Source: Halococcus sediminicola
Lineage (GTDB): Archaea > Halobacteriota > Halobacteria > Halobacteriales > Halococcaceae
Direction of reading: 5' to 3'
Assembly (NCBI RefSeq): GCF_000755245.1
Contig: NZ_BBMP01000027.1
Coordinates: 31,849 to 95,848 of the forward strand
DNA: 64,000 nucleotides
Shown in pieces: positions 44,631-53,900 of the stretch. A program made the translations under genes and the position numbers. Below the pieces are notes generated by a model. That model did not search any database and was not told the origin of the DNA. It worked only from the letters and a program-made list of their open reading frames with translations. How positions within the stretch are numbered: the stretch's first letter is position 1; each line of letters opens with the position of its first letter.

Positions 44631-45572
44631 TCAGTTCCCAGAATCAGCTTCCAAGTCGGTAGTGATCGTATCGTCCTCGTGCACTGCACAGTGAGGTGTG
44701 ACCTGCGGTCCGATTTCGGTTCGTTCGACCGTCGCATCGATTTCGAAGACATCGGCAAGCAGAGCCTCGGTCACGATTTCGCTGGGATCGCCCCGAGCGT
44801 AGATTGCGCCGTCTTTTAGCGCGAGCATGTGTTCGGCGTAGCGCGCCGCCTGATTGATATCGTGAAGGACGAGTACGACTGTGACCTCGCTGGTGGTCTT
44901 CAGCGTCTCCACGATATCCATCACTTCGAGCTGGTGGTGGAGGTCGAGAAACGTGGTTGGCTCGTCGAGCAACAGGACATCAGTGTCTTGAGCGAGGATC
45001 ATCGCAATCCACGCAAGTTGTTTCTGTCCACCACTCAGGCTGCCGATCTCGCGGTCGCGGAGGTGTCCGATACCCGCGAGCGAAATGCCGCGCTCGATGG
45101 CTTCTTGATCTTCGTTGGTGAGCGAGTCGAAAAATCCACGATGGGGATAGCGCCCGTGCGTGGCGAGGTCCTCGACGGTGAGGCTGTCGGGAGAGACGTT
45201 CTCCTGTGAAAGCAGGCCGAGTTGTTGTGCGATTGTCTTCGTATCGAGTGTGTGGATGTCGTGCCCATCGAGCAGCACTTGTCCGTCGTCGGGCGTCAGT
45301 TGGTCGGCGAGTCCCTTCAACAATGTACTCTTTCCACTGCCGTTCGGGCCCACAAGAGCCGTTACTTCTCCCGGTGGGATCACGAGCGATTCCCCATCAA
45401 TGATCGGTTCGTCCGTCCCCGAGTAGCCGAGGACAAGCTCCTTGCCGGCGAATGGGGTGCCGGTTTCGCTCTGCGACCCCTCCTCTGCTGGTTCGTCGCC
45501 GTTTCGCAACAACGGTGTGTATTCGAGTTCCGATTCGGTCGTGGTGTCGATTGGTTTCGGATTGTTGCTCAT
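44631..45572 (-). CDS. btuD: Cobalamin/corrinoid ABC importer ATPase
   Basis: The 313-residue protein has a 40-residue polar N-terminal extension, Walker A ALVGPNGSGKSTLLKGLADQ, signature IGSLSGGQKQLAWIAMILAQ, Walker B VLLLDEPTTFLDLHHQLEVM and switch LVLHDINQAARYAEHML. It is the FepC/BtuD type. It starts one base from the permease stop (overlap at 45572). Corrinoid specificity is inferred from the neighbours. Confidence 0.88.
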   Translation of the reverse strand: MSNNPKPIDTTTESELEYTPLLRNGDEPAEEGSQSETGTPFAGKELVLGYSGTDEPIIDGESLVIPPGEVTALVGPNGSGKSTLLKGLADQLTPDDGQVLLDGHDIHTLDTKTIAQQLGLLSQENVSPDSLTVEDLATHGRYPHRGFFDSLTNEDQEAIERGISLAGIGHLRDREIGSLSGGQKQLAWIAMILAQDTDVLLLDEPTTFLDLHHQLEVMDIVETLKTTSEVTVVLVLHDINQAARYAEHMLALKDGAIYARGDPSEIVTEALLADVFEIDATVERTEIGPQVTPHCAVHEDDTITTDLEADSGN

Positions 45573-46702
45573 CAGATATCACCCAATTGTTGCTGTTTGC
45601 GCATCAAATAGAGGAAGTACGGCCCACCGATGAGACCGGTGAGAACTCCGACCGGGATCTGGGTGGGCGACCCGAACAGCAGCTGCATCGAGAGCCGCGC
45701 GCCCACGTCGGCGGCCACCACCAACGCTGGGCCTGCAAAGACACAGCCAACGACGAGGCGCTTGTAGTCACTGCCGACGATATTTCTGACCATATGCGGG
45801 ACAATCAGGCCAACGAAGCCGACGATTCCCGCGACCGCGATGCTCGCCGCGGCCGCCAGCACCGCCACACCGGAGAGCGCGAACCGCACTTTCTCGACAC
45901 TCATCCCGAGTGACTTCGCCGTCCGTTCGCCCAAGAGAAGAACGTTCAACTGGCGCGAGCCAGCGAGCGCGAGTACCATCGACAGCACGGTCCACGGCAA
46001 CGCCATGCGAACTTGCTCCCAGCCCGTACCCGTGAGCGATCCTGTCATCCACGCAATAGCGCTCTGGACGACGCCAAGGCTATCGGCGAAGAAGAACAGG
46101 CCGGTCTGAACCGAGGAGAGGACCGTGCCAACGATTACGCCGGCGAGCACCAACCGAACGGGATTGGTCCCGCCCTGCCACGCGATGAGATAGACGAGCA
46201 AGAACGCCGCTGCCCCGCCAACGGCGGCGAGCAGCGGGAGGATGCCCGCGAGTCCACCGACGACGGTCAACGAGAGAAGAATCACCAATCCCGCACCCGA
46301 TGAAACGCCGAGAATATACGGACTGGCGAGTTCGTTGCGGGTCACCGCTTGGAAAATCGCCCCCGAGACCGCGAGGTTCATCCCAACCAGAATAGCAACG
46401 AGCACCCGCGGCAGGCGAATATTCCAAACGATAAGACTCTTTTCTCCCATTTCAGGAATCTCGCCGCCAAACAAGAATGCCTCCCACGTCTGCAGATTGA
46501 AAAGCATGTCGGAGTTGAACACGGTGTTCCACGCCTCTACAATCGACATCGAGTACGTGCCGACACTCACCTGTATCAGTCCACCGGCAACGACGATGGC
46601 AACGCTCCCGAGGATAAGGGCGATGAGCGACCCATCAAACCAGCCGAACCACTGCTTCAGACGGGAGGCGTATTCCTCAGGTGGCGTGGTTTCACTCGCC
46701 AT
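45572..46702 (-). CDS. btuC: Cobalamin/corrinoid ABC importer permease (FecCD family)
   Basis: The 376-residue protein has the FecCD/BtuC layout of about ten helices. Conserved segments include WNIRLPRVLVAILVGMNLAV, SGAIFQAVTRNELASPYILG, VSSGAGLVI, GSLTGTGWEQVRMALPWTVL, GIVGFVGLIVPHMVRNIVGS and PTQIPVGVLTGLIGGPYFLY. The first 60 residues form a longer N terminus than usual. Its start overlaps the stop of a decayed gene that separates it from btuF. Confidence 0.9.
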   Translation of the reverse strand: MASETTPPEEYASRLKQWFGWFDGSLIALILGSVAIVVAGGLIQVSVGTYSMSIVEAWNTVFNSDMLFNLQTWEAFLFGGEIPEMGEKSLIVWNIRLPRVLVAILVGMNLAVSGAIFQAVTRNELASPYILGVSSGAGLVILLSLTVVGGLAGILPLLAAVGGAAAFLLVYLIAWQGGTNPVRLVLAGVIVGTVLSSVQTGLFFFADSLGVVQSAIAWMTGSLTGTGWEQVRMALPWTVLSMVLALAGSRQLNVLLLGERTAKSLGMSVEKVRFALSGVAVLAAAASIAVAGIVGFVGLIVPHMVRNIVGSDYKRLVVGCVFAGPALVVAADVGARLSMQLLFGSPTQIPVGVLTGLIGGPYFLYLMRKQQQLGDI

Positions 46703-47217
46703 CAGTCATCACCTCACGTGGTGGCTGGCGCTCGGCTCTCGGTCTCACGAGCGCGGGCGTGAATTCGGTCATCGACAGATCGATGTGTTCGAGCAAACGG
46801 TTGCGCCCACGTTCGCCCCGTTGGTCGATTGCTTTGGTGAAGAAATACTCCGCGAAGCGGCGGTCAATCTACGTCTCACGCAAATCAACTCACCGTTCCT
46901 CATTGAAGGTAAGATGATCGGGAACGCGGGCGGCAAACCACTCGTGCCAGCGCTCGCGGTTGCTCGACACGTCGTTGAGTACGGTCTTTCGGCGCAACCA
47001 AACGTGTGGTCTGCGACTGTTGCCGGATAGCCTCGATCTTGCCGAGTATCTCCAATGAGTGATAGCCCGACGCGAACACCCCACCCGGCGGCGGTAATCG
47101 CTTGGTGGTCCGCTTCCTCAGATGGGGAGGCAATGTAGAGATCTCTGACTGATGTTTGCCCGTCCATGTTGGCATCCGACCGGTCGAAGTGCTTGTGTGT
47201 CTCCTCGGCGATCATGT
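46692..47217 (-). pseudogene. C-terminal remnant of an FAD-dependent oxidoreductase
   Basis: Reading from 47215 and switching frames gives HFDRSDANMDGQTSVRDLYI, ASPSEEADHQAITAAGWGV, LRRKTVLNDVSS, ERWHEWFAARVPDHLTFNEE and ERGRNRLLEHIDLSM, ending at a stop at 46692. This resembles the C-terminal part of haloarchaeal thioredoxin-reductase-like FAD oxidoreductases. The N-terminal flavin-binding part is missing and at least two frameshifts are present. It exactly fills the gap between btuF and btuC. Confidence 0.6.
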
Positions 47218-48366
47218 CTAGAACCTTCCATGGACGATATCAGAAACGCGCTGTGGGTCGTACAGGTTTACCCCATCGAACGCGTTAGGATAAATCTGAT
47301 TTGCTACCCGTTCAGTTAGTATGAGATTCGTGATCGGTCCCTGACCGAGCGAACCGGCGCGGAATACATTTCCCTTTTTGACGGCACTGAGTTCGCGTGC
47401 TACTGGATGATTCTTCAAGTATTCAACAATCGTATTCTGGAACTGTTTTTCGGTCTTCAGTTCGTAGCCGCGAAGCAACAAAATATCCGGATCGATTTCG
47501 AGTAATGTTTCGATATCTATGGTTGCACCACCTGCGTAAGTACCCTCTAGTCCTGCTTCGGCGAGCGCGTCGCGTGCTTTGAGGTCGCGCAAATGCTTGG
47601 TGCTCGTCCCCTTGCCGATGACATAATGAATATATTCCTCTGGTTTGTCAAGAGGCTCAGGCCAGAGAAGCGCCACCGCCGGATGTTTTCCGGTCGGAAG
47701 ATTCGTCTCAATGGTTTGCTGAACCTCTCTATGAAGTTTTGCAAACATTTTGTATCGCTCCTGTCGTTGAAACACTTGTGCGAGTTTCCTGAACGCTTCG
47801 TACAGCATGTAGTGGCGATAATCGTGCCACGAATGCCTACTCGTATAGATGGTATTACCGAAAAACGGTGCAACGTTTTTCTTAATTCTTTTCAATTTCT
47901 CCTGGTCATAACTCTTGGAGTAATCAAGGATTAAGTTCGGATCTATCACATGGACGTCGGCTGCAATCTCGTAGAACACCTCCGGCGAAGCATTGGTGAG
48001 TACGATTATCTCACTGCTGTCGATCGAGACGCCGGGGATCTCCTCGTAGTAGGACTGCAGGATTTTGCTATCATTCCACGTACCCGCCGGTTGATCGCGT
48101 CCAAGAGCGATGCCCATGTCGGCCCAGTCATAGCTGCCGGCGAGCCACTTCGTCGGGACTTCCTTGAACGTGACTTTCCCCATCGGAACCATCGAGACGC
48201 TGTAAGAACCACTCGCTGTATCGGTTGTATCACTCTTATTACTACTGTTTTCGGTCTGAGTACTACTCTGGCCACCCAGCGACCCCGCTGCACAGCCAGC
48301 GGTACCGCCGAATGCACTGACAGCGAGTCCCTGTAGCAATCGCCGCCGAGTTGTATCTTTTTCCAT
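47218..48366 (-). CDS. btuF: Cobalamin/corrinoid ABC importer substrate-binding lipoprotein
   Basis: The 382-residue protein has a Tat lipoprotein signal: MEKDTTRRRLLQGLAVSAFG then GGTAGCAAGSLGG, so it is exported folded and lipid-anchored at the Cys. A 30-residue Ser/Thr linker precedes the periplasmic-binding fold with MVPMGKVTFKEVPTKWLAGS, TNASPEVFYEIAADVHVIDP and ETLLEIDPDILLLRGYELKT. Corrinoid binding is inferred from btuCD and the cobalamin context; similar proteins bind iron complexes. It starts three bases after the cbtA remnant. Confidence 0.82.
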   Translation of the reverse strand: MEKDTTRRRLLQGLAVSAFGGTAGCAAGSLGGQSSTQTENSSNKSDTTDTASGSYSVSMVPMGKVTFKEVPTKWLAGSYDWADMGIALGRDQPAGTWNDSKILQSYYEEIPGVSIDSSEIIVLTNASPEVFYEIAADVHVIDPNLILDYSKSYDQEKLKRIKKNVAPFFGNTIYTSRHSWHDYRHYMLYEAFRKLAQVFQRQERYKMFAKLHREVQQTIETNLPTGKHPAVALLWPEPLDKPEEYIHYVIGKGTSTKHLRDLKARDALAEAGLEGTYAGGATIDIETLLEIDPDILLLRGYELKTEKQFQNTIVEYLKNHPVARELSAVKKGNVFRAGSLGQGPITNLILTERVANQIYPNAFDGVNLYDPQRVSDIVHGRF

Positions 48367-48369
48367 GTA

Positions 48370-48543
48370 TCAACTCACCTCTTGGACGGATATTGTGGAT
48401 ATTTGGTCGGTACAACCGATCTGTGAGCCGTGGTGAGTGCCCCCTCCGAAAGTTTCAGCGTCCGCAATTACTGGAATTCCGGCCAGCGTCATGAACAGAC
48501 CGAACATGATTCCGCCGACGTTCCTTGGCATTCGATCGCGCAT
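48370..48543 (-). pseudogene. cbtA: CbtA cobalt transporter subunit, truncated N-terminal remnant
   Basis: A 57-residue frame, MRDRMPRNVGGIMFGLFMTL then AGIPVIADAETFGGGTHHG, resembles the first helix and His-rich loop of CbtA. The remaining 170 or so residues expected for CbtA are absent; the frame instead ends next to btuF. A deletion fused the remnant to the btuF leader. Confidence 0.5.
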
Positions 48544-48563
48544 GACGCAGTTCGTGAACGTCG

Positions 48564-48747
48564 TTAGTGACGGGTGACGCCGGCCGTGTGTCGGAAATTG
48601 TGGAGTAAACCGTGTATCACCGATTCCAGCATGAGGAGAAGAGTGAATCCGGGTACGACGAGTACCAGTCCGATGGCCACCTGCAGCGGCGTGAATACGA
48701 TGCGAACGTGGTCGATGTACGCGGATAGTGACGTTTGCAGCTGCCAT
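48564..48747 (-). pseudogene. cbtB: CbtB cobalt transporter subunit, frameshifted
   Basis: From the ATG at 48747 the frame reads MAAANVTIRV; after a frame shift near 48715 it continues YIDHVRIVFTPLQVAIGLVL, VVPGFTLLLMLESVIHGLLH and NFRHTAGVTRH. One membrane helix and the C-terminal HGLLHNFRH histidine cluster are CbtB features. The final Cys usually found before the last His is Arg here. With cbtA truncated, this cobalt transporter is probably lost. Confidence 0.6.
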
Positions 48748-48769
48748 ACCAAATCCAATTTGCACAAAA

Positions 48770-48783
48770 ACAACTAAAGTTGT
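48770..48783. promoter_or_regulatory. Candidate cobalt/cobalamin operator upstream of cbtB
   Basis: ACAACTAAAGTTGT has inverted arms ACAACT/AGTTGT and ends 22 bases before the cbtB ATG at 48747, over the expected core promoter of the cbtBA-btuFCD operon. It matches the site before cbiT at 12 of 14 positions. Confidence 0.5.
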
Positions 48784-48804
48784 AAAAGTTTCGAATGGCC
48801 AATC

Positions 48805-50853
48805 TCAGTTTCGTTGATGGTTGATGATCGTATCGATTCGCTCAGCGGACAGCGCGGAGAGGGGAATGCGTTCGCCACCGGTTTCATCGGTGACTACCCC
48901 TGTGACGCCCCCCTGTTCGTCGTTGCTGGCATCGACGACGAGTACCTGCGTGCCGGAATCAGCCAATGTTTCGGCTGCTTTGCGCGTCTCGCCCACTGGA
49001 CTGCCCTCGGCAACGTTCGCTCGTCCATCGGTGATCAGCACAACGACGCTCGTGGCGGGGTTGGCCCGGTCGAGAACCTCGCGAGCAGTCCGAAGCCCCG
49101 CGGGAAGCGGCGTCCGGTCACCAGTCGGGAGGTCCTTCAGGTGGCGAGCCGCAAGCGACACGCTGTCGGTTGGCGGGAGGAGCACGTCTGCGCCCTCACC
49201 GGAAAAGGTGACGAACCCGACCTCGTCGCGCTGTTGGTATGCATCCTTCAGGAGTTCCAGCACCGTGCCCTTGGCCGCACGCATCGCGGGTCGCATCGAC
49301 GCGCTCGCATCCACGACGAACAGCACCAGCGCGGCCGCACCGCTCCGACGAACGGATTGACGCAGATCACGCGAGCCGACGCTTGTAGCCCCACGGCTGG
49401 TCGCCGCCCGGATGGAGGCCGCGGCGTCGATATTGTGGGATGATTCCGCTGACCGGATTCGCACCCGAGGGCCATCGTTGTCGACACTCGGTCGTGCGCA
49501 TGACCGGGAGCCGGTTTCGGCGATTTGTGCGTCGACCGCTTCGGGAGTCGATACGTTGGGGGCGCGCGCCTCGCCGATGCTGGCGCGTGACTGACCCGGC
49601 ACGAGCGGTGTTCGTTTGGTCGAATGGTCGTTCTCGTCGTCTGTGGAGGCTCCAGCGTCGACTTGTGGTTCGGTCTCGCCGTCCGTTCCTGTCTCTGGCG
49701 AGTCTTCCTCGGTCCCGCTTGACGGCTCAGGCGTTCCCATCGATTCGGAACCCTCAGTGTCGTCCGTTCCTCCTGACCTGTCGCGTTCGTCAGATCTATT
49801 GGATTCGTCACCATCACCGTGTTCCGGCTCGCCTTCGGTTTCCTCGTCCGAAGACTCACTCTCTCCATCGTCTTCGCTATCGAAATGCTCATCGATGAGT
49901 TCGCTGGAATCAGGGGTGTCCTCGAACGGGTGCGACTGCAATCGGTGGGGGAGCGCGAGCTCCGCCGCCCGTCGAACGTCAGGCTGGATGACGTTTGATC
50001 GTCCATCGAGGGCCGCAAACGTCCGTGCGGTGCGCGCCGTGGCGATATCACCGCGGTGGCCGTCGACGCCCGCATTACGACAGCATTCTGCAATTTCTTC
50101 GGTGAATTCTCGGGAGAGTTCCACCCTATCGAGCCGGTCGCGTGCCTGTCGTAGCTGATCCCGATGGTCTTCAGCTTGCGCTCGAACGCCATCCTGTGTT
50201 TCGTTCCGTCCGAGGGCTCGGTCAATGATCTTCACACGTTGGTCGATGTCATTGCAGGCCGTGACCGTCGCACAGAGCGCAAAGCGGTCACGGAGCTGCG
50301 GCCGGAGGTCGCCTTCTTCAGGATTCATCGTGCCGATGAGGGTGAACTCGGCCGGGTGGGAGACACTCATGCTGTCGCGTTCGACCCGATTTACCCCGCT
50401 TGCGGCCGCATCGAGGAGCACGTCTACCAAGTGGTCATCGAGCAGATTCACCTCGTCAACGTACAGAATCCCGCGGTTCGCGCGGGCGAGGAGTCCGGGA
50501 TCGAACTCGTAGTCGCCATCGAGCGCATCAGCTACTGAGAGCGTTCCGACGACGCGCTCGCGGGTCGCACCCAGCGGGAGCGTCACGAGCGGAACCGGCC
50601 GTTCGGTCGTGGGTGGGTTGTCGGTCCGCGTGCGACAGTCATCACACTGCAACGTCGGAGCATTCGGCGGACAGCCGTACGGACAATCTTCGATAGCGGC
50701 CTGTGTTGGGAGGAAGTTCGTCAGTGCCCGTACCGCCGTGGACTTCGCTGTCCCCTTTTCGCCCTGTATCAGCAGCCCGTCGAGGTCATCGTTCGCTCCA
50801 ACGGCCAGTAAAGCCTGCTTGAGCTCGTCTTGTCCGACGATATCACCGAACAT
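48805..50853 (-). CDS. Fused ChlI/ChlD-type chelatase subunit (AAA+ plus VWA)
   Basis: The 682-residue protein starts MFGDIVGQDELKQALLAVGA. Its AAA+ domain has LIQGEKGTAKSTAVRAL (Walker A), RGILYVDEVNLLDDHLVDVL (Walker B) and TLIGTMNPEEGDLRPQLRDR, with an inserted Cys4 site CPYGCPP...CDDC. A 150-residue Asp/Glu/Ser linker follows, then a VWA domain with FVVDASASMRPAMRAAKGTV (MIDAS) and VVVLITDGRANVAEGS. It would supply ATP-driven activity to CobN, which lies divergent 88 bases away. An upstream in-frame ATG at 50907 would add 18 residues. Confidence 0.88.
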   Translation of the reverse strand: MFGDIVGQDELKQALLAVGANDDLDGLLIQGEKGTAKSTAVRALTNFLPTQAAIEDCPYGCPPNAPTLQCDDCRTRTDNPPTTERPVPLVTLPLGATRERVVGTLSVADALDGDYEFDPGLLARANRGILYVDEVNLLDDHLVDVLLDAAASGVNRVERDSMSVSHPAEFTLIGTMNPEEGDLRPQLRDRFALCATVTACNDIDQRVKIIDRALGRNETQDGVRAQAEDHRDQLRQARDRLDRVELSREFTEEIAECCRNAGVDGHRGDIATARTARTFAALDGRSNVIQPDVRRAAELALPHRLQSHPFEDTPDSSELIDEHFDSEDDGESESSDEETEGEPEHGDGDESNRSDERDRSGGTDDTEGSESMGTPEPSSGTEEDSPETGTDGETEPQVDAGASTDDENDHSTKRTPLVPGQSRASIGEARAPNVSTPEAVDAQIAETGSRSCARPSVDNDGPRVRIRSAESSHNIDAAASIRAATSRGATSVGSRDLRQSVRRSGAAALVLFVVDASASMRPAMRAAKGTVLELLKDAYQQRDEVGFVTFSGEGADVLLPPTDSVSLAARHLKDLPTGDRTPLPAGLRTAREVLDRANPATSVVVLITDGRANVAEGSPVGETRKAAETLADSGTQVLVVDASNDEQGGVTGVVTDETGGERIPLSALSAERIDTIINHQRN

Positions 50854-50941
50854 GAGTTCTGTCCGCCGAATGTGCGAAGCCTTTTTGTCTTCGCAGTATT
50901 CAATCATACTTGTCTTAGAGCAATGGAGGTTTAACAACGTT

Positions 50942-53900
50942 ATGCCAACGATCGGCCTATACACCGCAACAGAAAACGAACTGGGAGCTGTTCAGCGCGC
51001 TGCCACTCACCTCAAAAACGATCTGGTTGTTCGTTCGGAGAGCGACCTCGACGACCAAAGCGACGTGGAGGCGTTTCTCGACGAACTGACCGATGCCACA
51101 GCCGTAATCTTCTGGCTCCACGGTGCTGAAGAGAGCATGCCGGGATACGACCACGCGGTTTCTCGGCTCAACGACGCCGGGGTGCCACTCGTCGTGAAAT
51201 CGACGGGTGACGCCTACGCGGTCGAGGATACGAGCATTCTGGCGACCGACCGTGACCAGGTGTACGATTACTTGGCAAAGGGCGGCACCACCAACGTCGG
51301 GAACTGCATCCGATTCCTCGTCGACGAGTACGCGGACGAGGACCGCGCATACGACGACCCCGTGGCGCTCCCGACCGAAGGTGTCTATCACCCCGACCAC
51401 CCCGGCGTCGGCTACGATGAACTCGTGGCGACGTTCGATCCGGCGAAACCCACGGTCGCCGTCTGGTTCTACGAATCTCACTGGACCCACGAGAACACCG
51501 GATACGTCGACGGACAGGTGCGCGCCGTCGAGGCACAGGGCGCGAATGCGCTCCCGATATTCTGCAATCCCGCGACCGACACCGACGAGCAGTGGGACGC
51601 GGAGCGCATCACTGATGAGTGGTTGCTCGAAGACGGTGACCCACTCGTTGATGCTGTGCTGTCGTCGTTCATGTTCTCGCTGTCGATGGACGAGCGCGGG
51701 CGGAGTGCGAGCGATGAGGGTGATGGTGCAGAGGGTGTCTTCCTTGACCGCCTCGGCGTACCGGTCATCCAAACCATCACGACGATGCGCTCGCGCTCGC
51801 GGTACGAGGCGAGCGACACTGGGGTGATGGGGTTCGAACTTGCGCTCTCGGTCGCTCTCCCGGAGTTCGATGGCAACGTCATCACGCACCCGATCAGCGG
51901 GAAGGAACGCACCGACGACGCGGCCGACATCGGGAGCGCGCCGAAACAGCACTTTCCGATCGACGATCGAATCGAGCACGCCGCGCGACTCGCGGTTAAC
52001 TGGGCAACCCTCCGACACACGCCAAATCAGGAGAAAAAGGTCGCCGTCATCCTCCACAACTACCCGCCGAGCGACGATGGCATCGGAACGGCGTTCGGTC
52101 TCGACAGCCCAGAGAGTACGGTCAATTTCCTCGAAGAACTCGACAGTCGGGGCTACGATCTCGATAGAAAATTCCCGGAAAGCGGACAGGAACTCATTGA
52201 CAAGTTGACGGCACAACTCACCCTCGACGACCGCTGGGTTGCACCCGAGGACGTCCGCGACCGGAGCGTCGATGTCGTCCCAACCAAGCAGTACCGTGAG
52301 TGGTTCGACGGGATGGACGAACGGTTTCGGGAGAACGTCGTCGAAGAGTGGGGCGAGGGTCCCGACCGTCCGTTTGCGATCCCAGGCGTCGAATTTGGGA
52401 ATGTGCTCGTCACTGTGCAGCCACCACGTGGATTCGGTATGGACCCATCGAAGGTATATCACGATTCGGACCTCCAGCCACCACACGACTACGTGGCGTT
52501 CTATGGCTGGCTCAGAAACACCTTTGACGCTGATGGCGTCGTCCACCTTGGAACTCACGGGAGTCTGGAGTGGCTCCCCGGCAAGACCGTCGGGTTGAAC
52601 GGCGAAAGCGCGCCCGACCAACTGATCGATGACCTTCCAAACGTCTATCCCTACATCATCAACAACCCCGGCGAAGGGACCCAAGCAAAGCGGCGCTCGT
52701 ACGCCGCCATCGTGGATTATCTGACCCCAGTGATGGCAAACGCCGGGACCTACGACGAGCTGGCCGACCTCGAAGAACTCGCCGACCGCTATCGCGAGGC
52801 CGGCATGAAGGACGCCCATGCAGACGACGGCGAGCACCTCGAAGACCTCCTCCGCAAGAAAGTTGCAGAACTCGATTTGGCAGTGGAACTCGGTATCGGC
52901 GGGGAAATTGACGAGAAAGCCGACGTTCGTGGTCCTGACGAAGCCGGCACCACGCTCGCAGAGGGAGAAGTCGAGGGCGACAAAGTGGATATCGAGGAAC
53001 TCACCGAGCGAATTCACGAATACCTCACAGACGTGAAGACCACCCAGATTCGGCTCGGGCTTCACACGATGGGTGAGCCACCTATCGAGGACCGTCTCGT
53101 GGAGTACCTCGTCGCGCTCACTCGACTCGAAAATCCGGGCGCACCGAGCCTCCGCGAGAGTGTCGCGGGCGTACTCGGTGTCGACTACGATCGGATGCTC
53201 AACGCACCCGGCGAGTACGACGACAAGTTGGGGATGACATTCTCTGCGGCGGCCGACGAAGTTCACGAGAAAAGTCTCGAACTCGTGGAGATACTGGCGG
53301 ACCACAATTTCGACCTTCCCACCTCCGAGACGGAGGCTGGCCCTGACGACGAGACAAATATGAACCTGCTCGTCGTGGATATCGACCCGCTGGGCGATGC
53401 GCGAGCGAATGCCGGCGCGCACGACGACCTCCGCGAAGTCTTAGAGTTCATCTGCGAGGAAGCCGCGCCGCGCGTGCAGGGTGCCGCCGACGAAATCCCT
53501 CAGACCGCTAACGCGCTCGCCGGCGAGTACGTCCCGCCGGGCGGCAGCGGTGCACCGACTCGTGGTGGGGTGGACCTGCTCCCGACGGCGCGGAACTTCT
53601 ACACGCTCGACCCACGGAAAGTCCCAGCAAAGAGCGCATGGGAGGTCGGCAGCGAGATCGCCGACGGCGTTGCCGAGCGCCATCGCTCCGAAGAGGGCGA
53701 GTATCCCGAGGAAATCGGTGTCGTCGCGTGGGGCACCCCGACCGTTCGCACCCGTGGCGAGACGATTGCACAGGTACTCGCGTTGATGGGTGTCGAACCC
53801 GAGTGGACCGATGCCGGTCGAGTTGATGATGTACACCCAATTCCACTCGAAGCACTCGACCGTCCGCGCATCGACGTGACGACACGGGTTTCGGGACTCT

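Noticed and set aside
50957..53422. 821-codon open frame antisense to cobN
   Set aside because: It is a mirror of GC-rich codon use in cobN, which is full length and has all family motifs; the antisense product resembles nothing.
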